Source: JAEUQQ01 sp963697285 (GTDB taxonomy: Bacteria > Acidobacteriota > Vicinamibacteria > Vicinamibacterales > JAFNAJ01). From it: a stretch of 64,000 bases of DNA. The stretch spans positions 248,001 through 312,000 of the forward strand of contig CAVONI010000011.1 of assembly GCA_963697285.1 (NCBI GenBank). The letters run 5' to 3'. Position numbers and translations under genes: made by a program. Position 1 is the first letter of the stretch. Each line of letters starts with the position of its first letter. Below the pieces are notes generated by a model. It worked only from the letters and a program-made list of their open reading frames with translations, searched no databases and was not told the DNA's origin. Shown piece after piece: positions 27,364 through 39,490 of this stretch.

Positions 27364-27387
27364 GAACGCGCTGGCAGTCTGGCGCCG

Positions 27388-27740
27388 TCAGGCGCCACCG
27401 AAGGCCGCCACGGCCTCGTCCACCGTGGCGTAGAGGTTGATGTACTTGTCGAGCCGGGTGATCTGGAACAGCGTGCGCACGTTGGGCCGGAGGCCGGCGA
27501 CGAGGAACGTGCCCGTCGGCATGCGCTTGAAGACCGACACCACGGTGCCGAGCCCCGAGCTGTCGATGTACTTGACCTGCGACATGTCGAGCACGATGTG
27601 CGCGGCCCCGCCATCGATCACCTCGTCGAGGCGCTGCCGGAACTCCTGCGACCGCTCCATGTCGAGCCTGGCGTCGAGCATCGACACCACGGCACCGCAG
27701 GCGATGGGGTTGACGTCGACGAGAGGCTCGGGGGGCAGGC

Positions 27741-27744
<4 letters not shown>
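27388..27744 (-). CDS. STAS-domain anti-sigma factor antagonist
   Basis: This 118-residue protein is a single STAS domain of the SpoIIAA/RsbV type. The phosphorylatable serine lies in VKYIDSSGLGTVVSVFKRM, preceded by HIVLDMSQ, with the typical N-terminal strand GAVVSMLDARLDM. Such proteins release a sigma factor or another partner by binding an anti-sigma kinase when unphosphorylated. The ATG (27742-27744) overlaps the metH stop, so it is translationally coupled to methionine synthase, an unusual pairing. No cognate kinase or phosphatase gene is in the window. Family call is firm; the regulatory target is unknown. Confidence 0.88.
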
Positions 27745-31429
<3,685 letters not shown>

Positions 31430-31433
<4 letters not shown>

Positions 31434-32389
31434 GAGGGTCGTCCAGCACGCGTTCGCGTGCGTGCCGCCGGCCCGGTCGGTCTTCGACCGCTGGCCACCA
31501 GCACCGTGAAGGGATCGCCGCGATGGTGGGCGCCCACATCCACCCTGGCGTGTTCGAATCCCGCATCCTCGATGAGCTGGCGAAGCTCCTCGTCGTCGAA
31601 GCCGAGCCAGTGATCGCCCAGCTTGTCGCGCGTCCACGCCTGGTCGTGGCTCCGCAGGTCGAGCACCAGCACCGTGCCGCCGGGCACCAGCACGCGGTGT
31701 GCCTCGTGCAGCGCGCGGGCCGGGTCGGCCGCGTGGTGCAGCGCCTGCGCCAGCAGCGCCACGTCGATGCTGGCGTCGCCCAGCGGCAGCGCCTCGAGCA
31801 CGCCGCGCTTGAAGACGACGTTGTGCACGTCGTGCTTCCTGGCCAGCACCCGCGCACTCTTCAGCGCGGCATGCGACGCGTCCACGGCCACGACCTCGCT
31901 CGCCCAGCGCGCGGCCTCGACCGTGAGGTATCCCTCGCCGCAGGCAAAGTCGCCGACCCGCACCCTCGGCAGCAGGTGCCCGAGGGCGCGCGACCACGCC
32001 GCCCAGCTGCGGCCCGGCATCAGTTCGCGATTCTCGGTGCACGGATGCGCGAACTGCTCCTTGCGCACCCGCAGCACCTCGAGCAGGCGCGCGTCGTCGG
32101 CCCGCGTCGTGACATCGGCGTGCGCGACCAGCCGCGCGTCGAGCCACGGCCAGATGTCGGCGTTCTCGCCGTCGCGCACCGCCTGGTAGTACGCGAAGCC
32201 CGCGTCGCGGCGCTCGTCGACCAGACCCGCGTCGCGCAGCAGCCCCAGGTGCCGCGACACCCCCGACTGCGCGAGGCCGAGGATCGAGGTCAACTCGGTC
32301 ACGTTCAGGCGCTCCCGGCCCAGCAGTCGCAGGATACGTAACCGGGCATCGTCGCCCAGGAGCCGGCCGAGGGCCGCCAGACCGTTCAC
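31430..32389 (-). CDS. ArsR-type regulator fused to an SAM methyltransferase domain (SahR-like), linked to metH
   Basis: This 319-residue paralogue of the regulator at 25170-26180 has an ArsR winged helix (DDARLRILRLLGRERLNVTELTSILGLAQSGVSRHLGLLRDAGLV) and a methyltransferase fold (RVGDFACGEGYLTVEAA, AVDASHAAL, LGDASIDVALLAQALHH). It starts with GTG 32387-32389 and its stop overlaps the metH ATG, so regulator and enzyme are made together. Its promoter region carries two overlapping palindromes, different in sequence from the palindrome at the ahcY-linked paralogue. The pair probably divides control of homocysteine methylation and S-adenosylhomocysteine removal by sensing cycle metabolites; that is inference from gene position and the SahR precedent. 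It could instead be an active methyltransferase. Confidence 0.85.
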
Positions 32390-32425
32390 ATCAATAAATC
32401 TACACTTATTGATTTATTCGCACAA
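32390..32425 (-). promoter_or_regulatory. Leaderless promoter with two overlapping palindromes before the regulator-metH operon
   Basis: On the minus strand TTGTGC (32420-32425) and TAGATT (32397-32402) are 17 nt apart, and the -10 ends 7 nt before the GTG start. Two exact inverted repeats cover this region: ATCAATAA 32390-32397 with TTATTGAT 32406-32413, and AATAAATC 32393-32400 with GATTTATT 32411-32418. This AT-rich island lies in a very GC-rich setting. A repressor bound here would block the promoter, fitting autoregulation. Confidence 0.7.
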
Positions 32426-32426
32426 G

Positions 32427-33449
32427 CTATCGCGCATACCGCTCGCGGATGCGGGGGATCAGGTACTCGTCCACCGCACGCGGGAAGTCGAACGACGGAC
32501 TGAACCCCCAGTCGCGGCGGGCGGCGGAGTCGTCGACGTCTTCGGGCCAGCTGTCGATGATGCCCTGCCGCTTGACATCGGTCTCCCAGGTGATGCGGGC
32601 GTCGGGGAAGTACCGCACGACCATGTCGGCGATCTCCTGCGCCGACGGGTTGAAGGCCGTCACGTTGTACGCGCTGCGCGTGAGCGCCTCGCGCGGCGCC
32701 GAGGCCAGCCGCAGCAGGGCCTCGACCCCGTCGGGCATCGCCATGAACGGGATGCGCGCATCGGGACGCACGAAACACGCATACGGCTCACCCCTGGCCG
32801 CCGCGTGCATCATCTCGGGCGCGAAATCCGAGGTCCCGCCAGACGGCACCGTGGCCGCCGAGATCAGCCCCGGAAAGCGCACGCACCGGAAGTCCACCCG
32901 GCCCGGCTGCCGGTCTGCCGCCAGCTGCTTGTAGTGGTGCGCGTAGTAGTGGCCGAGTTGCTCGCAGTACAGCTTGTTGCATCCGTACATGGTGCTCGGC
33001 TGCGCGAACGCGTCTTCCGTGACCCGCCCGGCACGTCGCTTCGTCGCCAGGTCGGGCAGGCCGTACGCCGCGATCGACGAGGGGTACACGAACACCACGG
33101 GCCGCCCGTGCGACTCCCCTTCGCGCTGCGCGAACTCCAGCAGGTTCAACGTGCCCTCGACGTTGACGTGGTGCGCCGTGACCGGCGTGAACTCCGAACG
33201 CGTCGACAGCAGGGCGGCGAGGTGGAAGACCAGGTCGATCTCGAACTCCGCCAGGACGCGCTCGAGCAGCGGGGCGTCGAGGATGGAGCCGGTGAACTCG
33301 CGGTGGACACGTGCGCGCATCCCCGGTTCGAGCGGCTGCAGGTCGAGCGTCACGATGCGCCGTGTGCCCTCGCGCGCGAGTTGCTCGATCAGGCCGTGTC
33401 CGATCTCTCCGCCTGCCCCCGTGATGAGCACCGACGTCTTGCGCATCAT
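32427..33449 (-). CDS. SDR-type L-threonine 3-dehydrogenase
   Basis: This 340-residue NAD-dependent enzyme resembles UDP-galactose epimerase in fold and matches the short-chain type of L-threonine dehydrogenase. It oxidises threonine to 2-amino-3-ketobutyrate, a precursor of glycine. Motifs are LITGAGGEIGHGL (NAD site), YPSSIAAYGLPD, the catalytic YGCNK (Tyr and Lys), and the diagnostic FPGLISAATVPSGGTSDFAPEM and DSWPEDVDD. Length is normal. It overlaps the pepF stop by ATGA and precedes the regulator-metH operon by 37 nt. Glycine formation next to MetH fits supply of one-carbon units, though this is inference. A generic epimerase is less likely given the PSGGTSDFAPEM signature. Confidence 0.88.
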   Translation of the reverse strand: MMRKTSVLITGAGGEIGHGLIEQLAREGTRRIVTLDLQPLEPGMRARVHREFTGSILDAPLLERVLAEFEIDLVFHLAALLSTRSEFTPVTAHHVNVEGTLNLLEFAQREGESHGRPVVFVYPSSIAAYGLPDLATKRRAGRVTEDAFAQPSTMYGCNKLYCEQLGHYYAHHYKQLAADRQPGRVDFRCVRFPGLISAATVPSGGTSDFAPEMMHAAARGEPYACFVRPDARIPFMAMPDGVEALLRLASAPREALTRSAYNVTAFNPSAQEIADMVVRYFPDARITWETDVKRQGIIDSWPEDVDDSAARRDWGFSPSFDFPRAVDEYLIPRIRERYAR

Positions 33450-35308
33450 TGCCCGCCTCCCCCCTTCGTCGCCAACGCCGCGAGCGCGTGCTCGAGCTGC
33501 GTGACGAGCCCATCGAACTGCCCCACGACCGCCTCGATCGTCGTCGTGTCCGCGAGGTCCACCCCGGCGCGCTTGAGCAGCGTCATCGGATGGTCACTGC
33601 TGCCCGCCCGCAGGAGGTCGAGGTAGCGCCCGACCGATTGCAGGCGTTGCTCCGGAGACCCGCCCGTGATCCCCTTGACCAGGTGCGCCGTCGAGGCGTA
33701 GCAGGTGGCGTACTGGTACACGTAAAACGGCGATCCGAAGAAGTGCGGGATCCGGGCCCACGTGACGCGCGAGAGATCGTCGTAGTCGATCGCGTCGCCG
33801 TGATAGGCCTTGAGCGTCTCCATGTAGAGATCGCCCAGCGACTCGGCGGTGATCGGCTCCCCTGTCTCGGCGCGGCGGTGCACCTGCAACTCCCAGTCGG
33901 CGAACATGACCTGCGTGTAGAACGTCCCGACGATCTCGTCGATCGCGTGCTGCAGCAGCACGATGCGCTCGCGCGGATCACCGGTGCGCGCCAGCATGAA
34001 CTCGAGCAGCAGCGCCTCGCTCAGCGTCGACGGCACCTCGGCGACGAAGATCGTGTAGCCCGAGTACACGAACGGCTGCGCCTCGTGCGAGAACTGCGTG
34101 TGCATCGAGTGGCCCATCTCGTGCGCGAGCGTGAACACGCCGTCGAGCGTGCCGTTCCAGTTCAGCAACATGTAGGGGTGCACACCGTACACCGGGGCCG
34201 AGTACGCGCCGCTGCGCTTGCCCGGCGTCTCGTACACGTCGATCCAGCGCCCTTCGAAGGCCCGCCGCATCCGCGCCATGTACTCGTCACCCAGCGGCCG
34301 CGTCGACTCGACGACCCAGTCGAGCACGTCGTCGTAGTGGTACGTGGCCGCGTGATCGACGAGCGGCACCTGGACGTCGTACAGGTGATATGTGTCGAGC
34401 CCGAGCGCCTGCCGGCGCAGGCGCTGGTAGCGCTGGAGCGGGCCCGCGCCGGCGCGCGTCGTCGCAATCAGCGTCTCCACGACCGCCGTCGGGATGGCGT
34501 TTCCGAAGAGGGCCGCGTCGAGCGTCGAGGCGTACTTCCGCGCGCGCGCCCCGAACACATCGCGCTGGGCCACGCCGTTGTAGAGCGACGCATACGTGTT
34601 GGCGTTGGCCGCGAACGTCTCGTGGAGCGCCGTGAACGCCGACGCGCGGTCGGCCTGCACGCGGCACTGCTCCAGCAAGGCGCGGTACTTGCCATACGTC
34701 ACCTGGACGGTTTCGCCGGTACTGAGCGTGATGGTTGGATAGCGGATATCGGCTGTCGACAAGGCCTCGTAGACTTCGTGGGCCGTTCCGTCTACCCGCG
34801 CGGCGAGCGACAGGATGCGCTCTCCGCCCTCGTCCAGGACGTGTTCCTGCAGGCGGAACAGCTCCTCGAGCGCAAAGCGATAGGTCGCCAGGTCGGCCGA
34901 CGCGTCCAGCCACGCGCGCACGGTCGCGAGCGGAATCGCCAGCACCTCGGGGTTGAACCAGGCCGTCGCCTGCGCCCACTGGGCCAGCAGGTGATCCACG
35001 CGCTGTTTCCGCCCGCCGACCTCGTTGTCGCGCTGGTCTTCATCGTGCCTGAGCGCGACGTAGTAGTACACCTTGTAGGCGAGTTGTCCCAGCGTGTCGG
35101 TGGCGCGCAGCGCGTCGAGCAGGTGCTCGCTGCCCGAGGCGAGGGTGCCCTGGCGCGCCGGAAACGCCTCGACCTGCGACGCCAGTTGGGCACACGCGGC
35201 GTCCCACGCGGCCCAGTCGGGATAGATGTCGGAGAGCTGCCACGTGTGCCGCGCGTCGATCATGGCGCGATCGCTGTAAGTCGGCACGGGTTGAATGGGA
35301 TCAGGCAT
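33446..35308 (-). CDS. pepF: Oligoendopeptidase F (M3 family zinc peptidase)
   Basis: This 620-residue cytoplasmic metallopeptidase degrades short peptides. The zinc-binding HEMGH (in FTLAHEMGHSMHTQF) and the downstream Glu in VAEVPSTLSEALLLEF are present. The substrate-lining GVHPYMLLNWNGTLDGV and the C-terminal YVYQYATCYASTAHLVKGI are also family typical. I start at ATG 35306-35308 (MPDPIQPVPTYSDR), which has GAGGAGG 10 nt upstream and a TACAAT promoter further up; the longer frame upstream is antisense to another gene. Length is usual for PepF (about 600). It is followed by threonine dehydrogenase with an ATGA overlap. Confidence 0.94.
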   Translation of the reverse strand: MPDPIQPVPTYSDRAMIDARHTWQLSDIYPDWAAWDAACAQLASQVEAFPARQGTLASGSEHLLDALRATDTLGQLAYKVYYYVALRHDEDQRDNEVGGRKQRVDHLLAQWAQATAWFNPEVLAIPLATVRAWLDASADLATYRFALEELFRLQEHVLDEGGERILSLAARVDGTAHEVYEALSTADIRYPTITLSTGETVQVTYGKYRALLEQCRVQADRASAFTALHETFAANANTYASLYNGVAQRDVFGARARKYASTLDAALFGNAIPTAVVETLIATTRAGAGPLQRYQRLRRQALGLDTYHLYDVQVPLVDHAATYHYDDVLDWVVESTRPLGDEYMARMRRAFEGRWIDVYETPGKRSGAYSAPVYGVHPYMLLNWNGTLDGVFTLAHEMGHSMHTQFSHEAQPFVYSGYTIFVAEVPSTLSEALLLEFMLARTGDPRERIVLLQHAIDEIVGTFYTQVMFADWELQVHRRAETGEPITAESLGDLYMETLKAYHGDAIDYDDLSRVTWARIPHFFGSPFYVYQYATCYASTAHLVKGITGGSPEQRLQSVGRYLDLLRAGSSDHPMTLLKRAGVDLADTTTIEAVVGQFDGLVTQLEHALAALATKGGGGQ

Positions 35309-35340
35309 GACCGGACAGCCTCCTCGGCGGCAAACGCTCC

Positions 35341-35346
35341 ATTGTA
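35341..35346 (-). promoter_or_regulatory. Putative -10 element of pepF
   Basis: The minus-strand hexamer TACAAT lies 32 nt before the pepF ATG and is followed by a GAGGAGG ribosome site at 35319-35325. No clear -35 box is seen. This is a leadered promoter, unlike several others in the window. Confidence 0.4.
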
Positions 35347-35382
35347 GCCTCTGCAGCGGGACGGCCACGCCGCACGGACCGG

Positions 35383-35859
35383 TCAGACGAGCGGGAAGAG
35401 TTCGACCTCCGGTTCGCCGTCGGTGATCGTGAGCACGCCGACGCTCGGCACCAGGTGGAATCGCGCCGCGCCGGCGGCGCCCGGGTTCACGACCAGTTGC
35501 GCGCCGATGCGCTCGACGAGCGCGCGGTGGGTATGGCCGTACACGACCACGTCGCCGTCGTAGCGTTCCGCCACCCGCGTGGGCGTCGGCGAGCCGAGTT
35601 CGTGTCCGTGCGTGACCACGATGCGGCAGCCGCCGACCTCGACGTGGAGGCGCTCCACGAGGCCCGGCATGGCCCGATCGTCCACGTTGCCCCACACGGC
35701 CTCGACCGGCGCAATCGTTCCAAGGCGCACGAGGACGTCGAGGCTGCCCACGTCGCCCGCGTGGAGGATGCGCTCGACACCGGCGAGGCGTGCCGCGACC
35801 TCAGGCCGCAACAGGCCGTGCGTGTCAGAGATGAGGCCGATGCGATGCGCGTGCGGCAT
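35383..35859 (-). CDS. YfcE/MJ0936-like metallophosphoesterase
   Basis: This 158-residue protein is a small calcineurin-like phosphodiesterase. The metal site is complete: IGLISDTHG (Asp and His), LHAGDVG, WGNVDD, VVTHGHE and VVYGHTHRA. Enzymes of this type hydrolyse phosphodiester bonds in the cytoplasm; the natural substrate is usually unknown. Length is the family's typical 155-180. It lies alone, 74 nt upstream of pepF's start region on the same strand and divergent from the SLOG-like gene. Confidence 0.9.
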   Translation of the reverse strand: MPHAHRIGLISDTHGLLRPEVAARLAGVERILHAGDVGSLDVLVRLGTIAPVEAVWGNVDDRAMPGLVERLHVEVGGCRIVVTHGHELGSPTPTRVAERYDGDVVVYGHTHRALVERIGAQLVVNPGAAGAARFHLVPSVGVLTITDGEPEVELFPLV

Positions 35860-35921
35860 GCTACGATGCGCCCGGTCACGTCGCAGAGCACGACAACGGG
35901 CGACGCGACGGAGGATATCCG

Positions 35922-36479
35922 ATGCAACGCAGTGATTTCATCCTCTTCAGCGGCGGGGCACCCGGCGCGGAAGCCGAGTTCGGCGCGGCCGCCGAGCGTT
36001 TCGGGATCGAAGAGGTCAATTTCACCTTCGAGGGCCACTCGCACGTCAGGCAGCGCGGCCTGCGCTTCCTCAACCACGAGGAACTCCTCATGGGCGACGT
36101 CAGCCTCGAGTACATCTCGAAGCTGCTCAACCGCCGCTACACCGACAACCCGGTGCTGCGCAAGGTGCTGCAGAGCATCTGGTTCCAGATCAACAGCGGG
36201 CAGGAGATCTACGTGATCGGGTCGATCCTCGACGACGGAACCGTCAAGGGCGGCACGGGCTGGGGCGCGGAGTTCGCGAAGCTGTGCAACAAGCCGCTGT
36301 TCGTCTTCGATCAGGAACGGAACGGGTGGTTCGGCTGGTCGGGGCACGACTGGCAGGCGCGCACCGGCGCCGATCTCCCGGTCGTCGGGCACGCGCACTT
36401 CACGGGCACTGGCACCCGCCTGCTGAACGAGCATGGGCGCGCGGCCATCGCCGACCTGTTCGCGCGGTCCTTCGTGTAA
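35922..36479 (+). CDS. SLOG/YpsA-like nucleotide-binding protein of unknown role
   Basis: This 185-residue protein starts MQRSDFILFSGGAPGAEAEFG, where the SGGAPGA-E pattern resembles the nucleotide-binding GG-x-GAD loop of SLOG/LOG and DprA-like Rossmann folds. A later GGTGWGAEFAKLCNKPLFVFDQ also looks like a ligand-binding strand-turn-helix. It has no signal peptide or membrane segment. The composition is well balanced and the start is consistent, so it is a real gene. It is divergent from the phosphoesterase and convergent with ubiD (6 nt gap). SLOG proteins bind NAD- or ADP-ribose-like ligands; the link here is a motif-level guess. Confidence 0.6.
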   Translation: MQRSDFILFSGGAPGAEAEFGAAAERFGIEEVNFTFEGHSHVRQRGLRFLNHEELLMGDVSLEYISKLLNRRYTDNPVLRKVLQSIWFQINSGQEIYVIGSILDDGTVKGGTGWGAEFAKLCNKPLFVFDQERNGWFGWSGHDWQARTGADLPVVGHAHFTGTGTRLLNEHGRAAIADLFARSFV

Positions 36480-36485
36480 GACGCG

Positions 36486-38306
36486 TCAACGCGTCAGCGC
36501 GGGATCGAGATGGGCGGCCTCGCTGTCGCCCATCTCGACGCGCGCCGTGCCGAAGTACTCGCTCCATCGGCGGCTCACCAGGCTGGCCGTCTCCGGATCA
36601 CAACTCACTTCCTTCGGGTACCACGGCTTCACCCGGGCGTCGATGACGATGGGCGGCGTGCGGCTGATGTGATTGCGACGCAGGGCCTCACGCGCCGCGA
36701 AGATGTCTGACGCCGGATTGAATCGCGTGAACGTCGTCCAGAGGAAGTTCATCGCGCTCGCCGCGGCACGCCGTGGTTCGTCCGACACCACCACCAGGGG
36801 CCACGCCGCAAACGCCGGGTGGGCGGCGATGCGCGCCGGCGCGTCGCGATCCTCGTCGAAGCGCGGCGCGTCGATCACCAGGCACCCCGGGCAGAAGACG
36901 CGCACCTCGGTCGTGCCGCGGGGCAGCAGCGCAGCCTCGAACGCACCCGGCAGGGTCCGCACCGGATCGCCGCAGCCCAGCCAGACCCCCTTCGAGCCCT
37001 CGTTGACCGTCGGCCCCGTGTAGTCGAGCGTGTCCATCGACGTGTTGGGGAACACGTGGAGGTCGGTCTCCGGATGCGTGCGCTCGAGGATGTGCACCAA
37101 CGTCGCCTTGAAATCACGCAGATCGACGTGACGGTCGGTCATCAACAGGAATTTCTGCAGCGACAACTGTCCTTCGCCGAGGATGCGGAAGGCGCTCGAC
37201 AGGGCTTCTCCCTTGTAGCGTTGCTTGACCACGGCGCCAGCCAGCGAGTGGTACCCGGTCTCGCCGTACGACCAGAGGTCCACGACCGCCGGCATCACCA
37301 GCGGGAACAGCGGCGACAGCAGTTCCTGCAGCAGGTCGCCGATGAAGAAGTCCTCCTGCCGCGGCTTGCCCACGACCGTCGCGGGATAGATCGCATCGCG
37401 CCGGTGAGCCACCTGCTCGACGTTGAACACGGGATAGTCGTGCACCAGCGAGTAGTAGCCGTAGTGATCACCGAACGGTCCCTCGGGGCGCCGCACCTGC
37501 GGGGCCACGCTGCCCATCAGGGCGAACTCGGCGTTCGACACGAGCGGATGCGGCCCCACCCCGGTCGACAGGCGCAGGCGTTCGCCGGCAATGAGCGATG
37601 CCAGCATCAGCTCGGGCACGTTCTCGGGAAGCGGCGCGATGGCCGACAGGATGAGCGCCGGCGGCCCCCCGAGGAACACGGTCACTGGCAGGGCTCGCCC
37701 CTGGCTTTCGGCCTGCAGGTAGTGGAACCCCCCACCCTTGCCGATCTGCCAGTGCATGCCGGTGGTCTGCGCGTCGTAGACCTGCATGCGATACATGCCG
37801 AGGTTGTGACCCGGCTTGTCGGGGTGCTGGGTGTAGACCAGCGGCAGGGTCACGAAGGGACCGCCGTCCTCGGGCCACAGGGTCAGGGCCGGCAGCCGGT
37901 CGAGCCGCACGTCGCTGGTCACGACCTCGGTGACCGGGCCGCCCGTCCCGCGCCGGAGCCCGATGCGCAGCGCCTGCCCTGCCACGTCGCGCGCACCCCA
38001 CAGCTTGCCTGGCGTCGGGGGCAGGATGGTCTCGGCGAGCTGGACCAGGCGCTTCACCAACGCCAACGGGCGCGTCCCGAACGCCAGTCCTGCGCGGGCG
38101 GCAGTGCCGAAGAGGTTCGTCACGAGCGGGAACGACTTCCCACGGACGTTCGTGAACAGCAGCGCGGGTCCGCCCGCGGCGATCACGCGCCGATGGATCT
38201 CGGCCACCTCGAGATGCGCGTCCACGGGCGCGTCGATGTGGACGAGGTCGCCCGCACGACGCAGTTCGGCGATGAACGTGCGAAGGTCCGGGAATCCGTT
38301 CGTCAT
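36486..38306 (-). CDS. UbiD-family decarboxylase
   Basis: This 606-residue protein belongs to the UbiD family, which decarboxylates aromatic or unsaturated acids using prenylated FMN; in this setting a step of quinone or aromatic metabolism is likely. Landmarks are FNVRGK-type TNVRGKSFPLVTNLFG, the prFMN region GMYRMQVYDAQTTGMHWQIGKGG, EGPFGDHYGYYS with the catalytic Glu area, and the C-terminal RDFKATLVHILERTHPETDLHVFPNTSMDTLDYTGPTVNEGSKG. The start ATG lies 4 nt after the GNAT stop, so both are co-transcribed. No UbiX-type prenyltransferase is nearby. The protein is longer than E. coli UbiD (497), resembling the larger menaquinone-linked group. Confidence 0.88.
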   Translation of the reverse strand: MTNGFPDLRTFIAELRRAGDLVHIDAPVDAHLEVAEIHRRVIAAGGPALLFTNVRGKSFPLVTNLFGTAARAGLAFGTRPLALVKRLVQLAETILPPTPGKLWGARDVAGQALRIGLRRGTGGPVTEVVTSDVRLDRLPALTLWPEDGGPFVTLPLVYTQHPDKPGHNLGMYRMQVYDAQTTGMHWQIGKGGGFHYLQAESQGRALPVTVFLGGPPALILSAIAPLPENVPELMLASLIAGERLRLSTGVGPHPLVSNAEFALMGSVAPQVRRPEGPFGDHYGYYSLVHDYPVFNVEQVAHRRDAIYPATVVGKPRQEDFFIGDLLQELLSPLFPLVMPAVVDLWSYGETGYHSLAGAVVKQRYKGEALSSAFRILGEGQLSLQKFLLMTDRHVDLRDFKATLVHILERTHPETDLHVFPNTSMDTLDYTGPTVNEGSKGVWLGCGDPVRTLPGAFEAALLPRGTTEVRVFCPGCLVIDAPRFDEDRDAPARIAAHPAFAAWPLVVVSDEPRRAAASAMNFLWTTFTRFNPASDIFAAREALRRNHISRTPPIVIDARVKPWYPKEVSCDPETASLVSRRWSEYFGTARVEMGDSEAAHLDPALTR

Positions 38307-38309
38307 CGC

Positions 38310-39017
38310 CTATGCGCCCCCACGCGGGGATCCGAGCGCAGCCAGGGCGTCTCCCGCAAGCCGGTACACCGTCCAGTCACCCATTTCGACGGCGCCGAGT
38401 TTCTTGTAGAAGGCGATCGCGTCGGCGTTCCAGTCGATGACCGCCCACTCCATCCGGCCGTAGTCGCGGGCGACCGCGAGCTCGGCGAGCCGGCGAAGCA
38501 ACGCCTGGCCGACGCCGAAGCCCCGGGCCTCGGGCACGACGAACAGGTCTTCCAGGTACAGGCCCGGCCGTCCCGTGAAGGTCGAGTAGTTCTGGAAGAA
38601 CAGCGCGAAACCGACCGGCCGCCGCTCGAGTTCGGCGATCAGCGCTTCGGCCGCGGGCCGGGCCCCGAACAGCACCTCGTGCAGCATCGCCTCGGTGTTC
38701 TCGACCAGGTGAAGGCGCTTCTCGTACGCAGCCAACTGCCTGATCAGGTCGAGCACGAGGGTGACATCTGCGGGGGCGGCCGCACGAATGACGCACGCGC
38801 CTGGCTGTGGCATGGGAGGCATTGTAGTGGGCAACGCCTCGGTCGCGGTGTGCCAGGGACACCACTCGACCGGCAGGCGGGGATAACGCGGCCAGTCGGG
38901 CACGACGGCGGCCATGGCGCAACCGATGAACCGGCCGCCCCTGTCGTTCCGGATGGGGCGCGCGTGGACGCACGACCCGCAAAGCCCGGGCCGAGGCGTG
39001 GGATATGATCCGACCAT
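38310..39017 (-). CDS. GNAT acetyltransferase with an in-frame N-terminal Cys-rich segment (possible two-gene fusion)
   Basis: Residues from about 70 to 235 form a GNAT N-acetyltransferase of the spermidine/diamine acetyltransferase-like type: VIRAAAPADVTLVLDLIRQLA, LYLEDLFVVPEARGFGVGQALLRRLAELA (acetyl-CoA loop), WNADAIAFYKKLGA. The first about 60 residues are a different thing: LCGSCVHARPIRNDRGGRFIGC, with further Cys in WCPW, a small metal-binding-like unit usually found as its own protein. The two are in frame with no stop between. A TACAAT at 38821-38826 lies 7 nt before ATG 38813 (MPQPGACVIRAA), so the acetyltransferase may also be made alone. The long form's ATG overlaps the divergent apaG start (CATG at 39015-39018). 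Confidence 0.75.
   Translation of the reverse strand: MVGSYPTPRPGLCGSCVHARPIRNDRGGRFIGCAMAAVVPDWPRYPRLPVEWCPWHTATEALPTTMPPMPQPGACVIRAAAPADVTLVLDLIRQLAAYEKRLHLVENTEAMLHEVLFGARPAAEALIAELERRPVGFALFFQNYSTFTGRPGLYLEDLFVVPEARGFGVGQALLRRLAELAVARDYGRMEWAVIDWNADAIAFYKKLGAVEMGDWTVYRLAGDALAALGSPRGGA
39004..39009 (+). promoter_or_regulatory. Putative -10 element of apaG (leaderless)
   Basis: TATGAT at 39004-39009 ends 6 nt before the apaG ATG at 39016. No clear -35 hexamer is seen 17 nt upstream. The spacing matches the other leaderless candidates in this window. Confidence 0.4.
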
Positions 39018-39405
39018 GAGTGTGTCCGAAGCGACTACCCGCGGCGTGCGTGTCCGCGTCCAGGCCGAGTTCTCACCAGAGCATTCGTCGCCCCGCGACG
39101 AGCGCTGGTTCTTTGTCTACACGGTGGGCATCGCGAACGAGGGGCCCGAAACGGTGCAACTGGTGACGCGCCACTGGGTCATCACCGACGGCAGCGGCCA
39201 CGTCGACGAGGTCCGTGGTCCCGGCGTCGTCGGCCGGCAGCCCATCCTCGAGCCCGGCGACAGCTTCGAGTACACCTCGGGGTGCCCGCTGCGCATCCCG
39301 TTCGGCTCGATGCAGGGCACGTACCAGATGGTGACCACGACCGGCGAACAGTTCGATGCGACCATCGCCCCATTTGAGCTGAAAGCGCCCTACACGGTGC
39401 ATTGA
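39016..39405 (+). CDS. apaG: ApaG family protein (Co2+/Mg2+ efflux-associated)
   Basis: This 129-residue single-domain protein has the ApaG immunoglobulin-like fold: RVRVQAEFSPEHSSPRDERWFFVYTVGIANEG, LVTRHWVITDGSGHVDEVRGPGVVGRQPILEPGDSFEYTSGCPL and GSMQGTYQM. Those are the family's conserved stretches. ApaG is linked to magnesium/cobalt tolerance and nucleotide binding, but its biochemical activity is not settled. I start at ATG 39016 because it follows a -10 element and gives normal length; upstream codons in frame lie in the divergent gene. It is followed by a terminator-like hairpin. Confidence 0.92.
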   Translation: MSVSEATTRGVRVRVQAEFSPEHSSPRDERWFFVYTVGIANEGPETVQLVTRHWVITDGSGHVDEVRGPGVVGRQPILEPGDSFEYTSGCPLRIPFGSMQGTYQMVTTTGEQFDATIAPFELKAPYTVH

Positions 39406-39423
39406 TCGCGCTCGGGCGGCCGT

Positions 39424-39456
39424 GTGACAAGAAAGGGGCTGGCGTGAGCCAGCCCC
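39424..39456 (-). terminator. Rho-independent terminator between apaG and the DUF4920 gene
   Basis: GGGGCTGGC at 39435-39443 pairs with GCCAGCCCC at 39448-39456 around a GTGA loop. On the minus strand the hairpin is followed by the T-rich tract TTTCTTGT, so it should end transcription of the DUF4920 gene. The stem may also act weakly on apaG from the other side. Confidence 0.75.
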
Positions 39457-39490
39457 AGTGTCGTGCCCGGTAGCCTGACCGCGTGAACCG

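Noticed and set aside
31548..31575. tRNA-like TTCGAATC motif
   Set aside because: It lies inside the coding frame of the regulator at 31430-32389, and no acceptor or anticodon stems fit around it.
31434..32147. N-terminal extension of the metH frame to a start near 32147
   Set aside because: This part is an Arg/Ala/Gly-rich shadow of the regulator gene; the ATG at 31433 gives the exact family length.
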